Part shown: positions 30,259 to 31,292 of the stretch, one piece after another
How positions within the stretch are numbered: position 1 is the first letter of the stretch
Layout: every line of letters starts with the position of its first letter
Assembly: GCA_905215645.1 (NCBI GenBank)
Contig: CAJMQS010000025.1
Coordinates: forward strand, 1-31,292
Reading direction: 5' to 3'
DNA length: 31,292 nucleotides
Source: an uncultured bacterium
GTDB lineage: Bacteria; Bacillota; Negativicutes; Acidaminococcales; Acidaminococcaceae
Notes under the pieces: generated by a model
The model's database searches: none
Told to the model about the DNA's origin: nothing
What the model saw: only the letters and a program-made list of their open reading frames with translations
Position numbers and translations under genes: made by a program

Positions 30259-30333
30259 TGTATTTTGGACTCACCTCAAAAACTGCTTTTTTTCGTTACA
30301 TCACGATCCTGTATTTTGGACTCACCCCAAAAA
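30259..30333. repeat. Two 24-bp direct repeats, resembling IS3-type ends
   Basis: TGTATTTTGGACTCACC followed by TCAAAAA (30259-30282) and TGTATTTTGGACTCACC followed by CCAAAAA (30310-30333) differ at one base and are 51 bases apart. They start with TGTA and include GACTCACCCCAAAAA, which recalls the terminal sequence of some IS3/IS150-family insertion sequences. No transposase is present. They could be remnants of insertion sequence ends; this is a tentative reading. Confidence 0.6.
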
Positions 30334-30342
30334 TCAATTGAC

Positions 30343-30870
30343 TTACTTGAATTTCAATTCCTGATAACCGATCAACGCAGTTGCCGGGTTCAAAAGTGCG
30401 GTCCCGGTGAGGGTCGCAGTTTCGAAAGTGGCTTTGTAAATCACAAACGGTGTACCGCTTTTATCGTCTGTATATTTCGTGACCACAATGTTTTTGGCAT
30501 CCGGATAGTCTGCCAATATGGTTCCTTTTACATCAGCTTCCGTTTTGCTCACCGTAACGGATCCGGGATAATTGGTCGTCTTGATGACGGCACTCTGTAC
30601 TTTGCTGGTGGCCCGGTCTACAACGATCTCGTACCGCTGCAGGGTATCGGGAACCAGGTACTCCAGATCAAATTTTGCATCATCCGTCTTTGCGCTTGTC
30701 AGCACCGCTTCAGGCGGTACGACCTTCGCTGCAGCATCAATCGCAGCCTGTTTGCTGGCAATGGTATCTTTCACGGCTGGTGCAGCCATTGCGGGAACAA
30801 CCGTACCAAAAGAGGAAGCAACAACCAATCCGGCAACGATTGCTTTCGCGATCTTTTTATCTAGGCCCAT
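30343..30870 (-). CDS. Secreted protein with PepSY-like repeats
   Basis: The 175-residue protein has a signal peptide (KKIAKAIVAGLVVASSFGTV, then VPAMA) with likely cleavage before APAVKD. The mature part consists of two similar segments of about 65 residues. One runs from SKQAAIDAAAKVV to RYEIVVDRATSKVQSAVI; the other from SKTEADVKGTILADYPDAKN to FVIYKATFETATLTGTALLN. This alternation of a helix with Ala and a Y-x-V/F-x-strand plus a D/N-P-A-T turn resembles PepSY domains, often protease inhibitors or exported regulators. The family is a weak call. AGGAGGGG precedes the ATG and a good promoter lies upstream. Confidence 0.75.
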   Translation of the reverse strand: MGLDKKIAKAIVAGLVVASSFGTVVPAMAAPAVKDTIASKQAAIDAAAKVVPPEAVLTSAKTDDAKFDLEYLVPDTLQRYEIVVDRATSKVQSAVIKTTNYPGSVTVSKTEADVKGTILADYPDAKNIVVTKYTDDKSGTPFVIYKATFETATLTGTALLNPATALIGYQELKFK

Positions 30871-30941
30871 TGGAAACCCCTCCTGTCTTGCGGAAAATCC
30901 AACCTTTCCCTCTCTTTGATTGGATTCCCTTTCTTGGCTCT

Positions 30942-30969
30942 ATCATAGCATTTTTCTGAAAATATGCAA
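30942..30969 (-). promoter_or_regulatory. Promoter of the secreted PepSY-like gene
   Basis: On the minus strand TTGCAT, a 16-base spacer and TATGAT with a TGn extension (plus ATGCAA at 30964-30969, ATCATA at 30942-30947). The 70-base leader can fold: AATCCAA pairs with TTGGATT (about 30893-30924). Confidence 0.7.
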
Positions 30970-31021
30970 GAAAAATCAGAAATCAAAAGGAAACTTTACA
31001 TTTTTTGTTTCAAATGATGCG

Positions 31022-31060
31022 GCAGAAAAAAAGAAGCTGTTGCATCTGCAACAGCTTCTG
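31022..31060 (-). terminator. Terminator of the tRNA-Arg gene
   Basis: AGAAGCTGTTGCA (31032-31044), loop TC and a perfect 13-bp complement (31047-31059). On the minus strand a T7 run follows (plus A26-A32 at 31026-31032). It lies 11 bases past the tRNA 3' end and carries the GCTGTTGC core. Confidence 0.92.
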
Positions 31061-31070
31061 TACATTTCAT

Positions 31071-31147
<77 letters not shown>

Positions 31148-31164
31148 ATTACCGAACAGTCATT

Positions 31165-31193
31165 ATTATACGGAATCCAGGATGGAATGTCAA
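31165..31193 (-). promoter_or_regulatory. Consensus sigma70 promoter of tRNA-Arg
   Basis: On the minus strand a perfect TTGACA, a 17-base spacer and a perfect TATAAT (plus TGTCAA at 31188-31193, ATTATA at 31165-31170), 18 bases before the tRNA 5' end. As expected of a stable RNA gene, this is the strongest-looking promoter in the window. The remaining 99 bases to the window end show nothing further than A/T-rich sequence. Confidence 0.9.
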
Positions 31194-31292
31194 GCTGTTT
31201 TCGAAAAAAGTCAGCAGGTACAGCAGAATTTCCGGAAGGAAAGAGCGGGGAGGCTAGGCATTTCTGCACTTATATTATATAATAAGATATTA

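Noticed and set aside
30259..30333. CRISPR remnant
   Set aside because: Only two repeats with one spacer-sized gap of 27 bases, not palindromic, and no cas genes; insertion sequence-like ends fit better.
31194..31292. A/T-rich near-palindrome at the window end (CTTATATTATATAATAAG)
   Set aside because: Simple A/T sequence of this kind is expected by chance, and it cannot be judged without the neighbouring sequence.

Overview
The window looks like chromosomal DNA of an anaerobic member of the Firmicutes, most probably the Negativicutes (Acidaminococcaceae, Acidaminococcus-like). This is inferred from the Gram-positive style S10-spc-alpha gene order, the zinc-type S14, the Cys4 lid of adenylate kinase, moderately high GC, a glutamate/Na+ symporter and an [FeFe]-hydrogenase maturase. 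No database search was possible, so the genus is a guess.

Region 1 (1-14613) is one long plus-strand block: the 3' end of tuf, a terminator, then the merged S10-spc-alpha ribosomal operon: rpsJ, rplC, rplD, rplW, rplB, rpsS, rplV, rpsC, rplP, rpmC, rpsQ, rplN, rplX, rplE, S14, rpsH, rplF, rplR, rpsE, rpmD, rplO, secY, adk, infA, rpmJ, rpsM, rpsK, rpsD, rpoA, rplQ. Gaps are short and nearly every gene has its own strong ribosome binding site. The map gene often found between adk and infA is absent. Non-coding structure of note lies before rpsJ and between rpsD and rpoA.

Region 2 (14614-18023) holds single-gene plus-strand units: two exported proteins of unknown function, a beta-hydroxyacid dehydrogenase and RidA, most with a recognisable promoter and terminator.

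Region 3 (18022-23143) has an IclR-family regulator diverging from an arginase-fold enzyme plus FolT-like ECF S-component operon. Two perfectly spaced sigma70 promoters flank a direct-repeat operator candidate. The arginase-fold enzyme lacks two histidines normal for the family. On the minus strand follow a radical SAM/SPASM protein with a 17-bp perfect palindrome upstream, and the azlCD branched-chain amino acid exporter.

Region 4 (23215-28479) has a DUF1015-serC-gltS operon, linking phosphoserine synthesis (glutamate as amino donor) with glutamate uptake, then a lemA-TPM-domain pair of membrane/exported proteins.

Region 5 (28484-31292) is all minus strand: hydG, a secreted PepSY-like protein and tRNA-Arg(ACG). 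The most interesting feature is the hydG 5' leader. It has a promoter, a long-range stem enclosing a hairpin, and an intrinsic-terminator-like hairpin that shares bases with that stem. This is riboswitch/attenuator architecture that I could not assign to a known class. Many intergenic terminators share a GCTGTTGC/GCAACAGC stem core.
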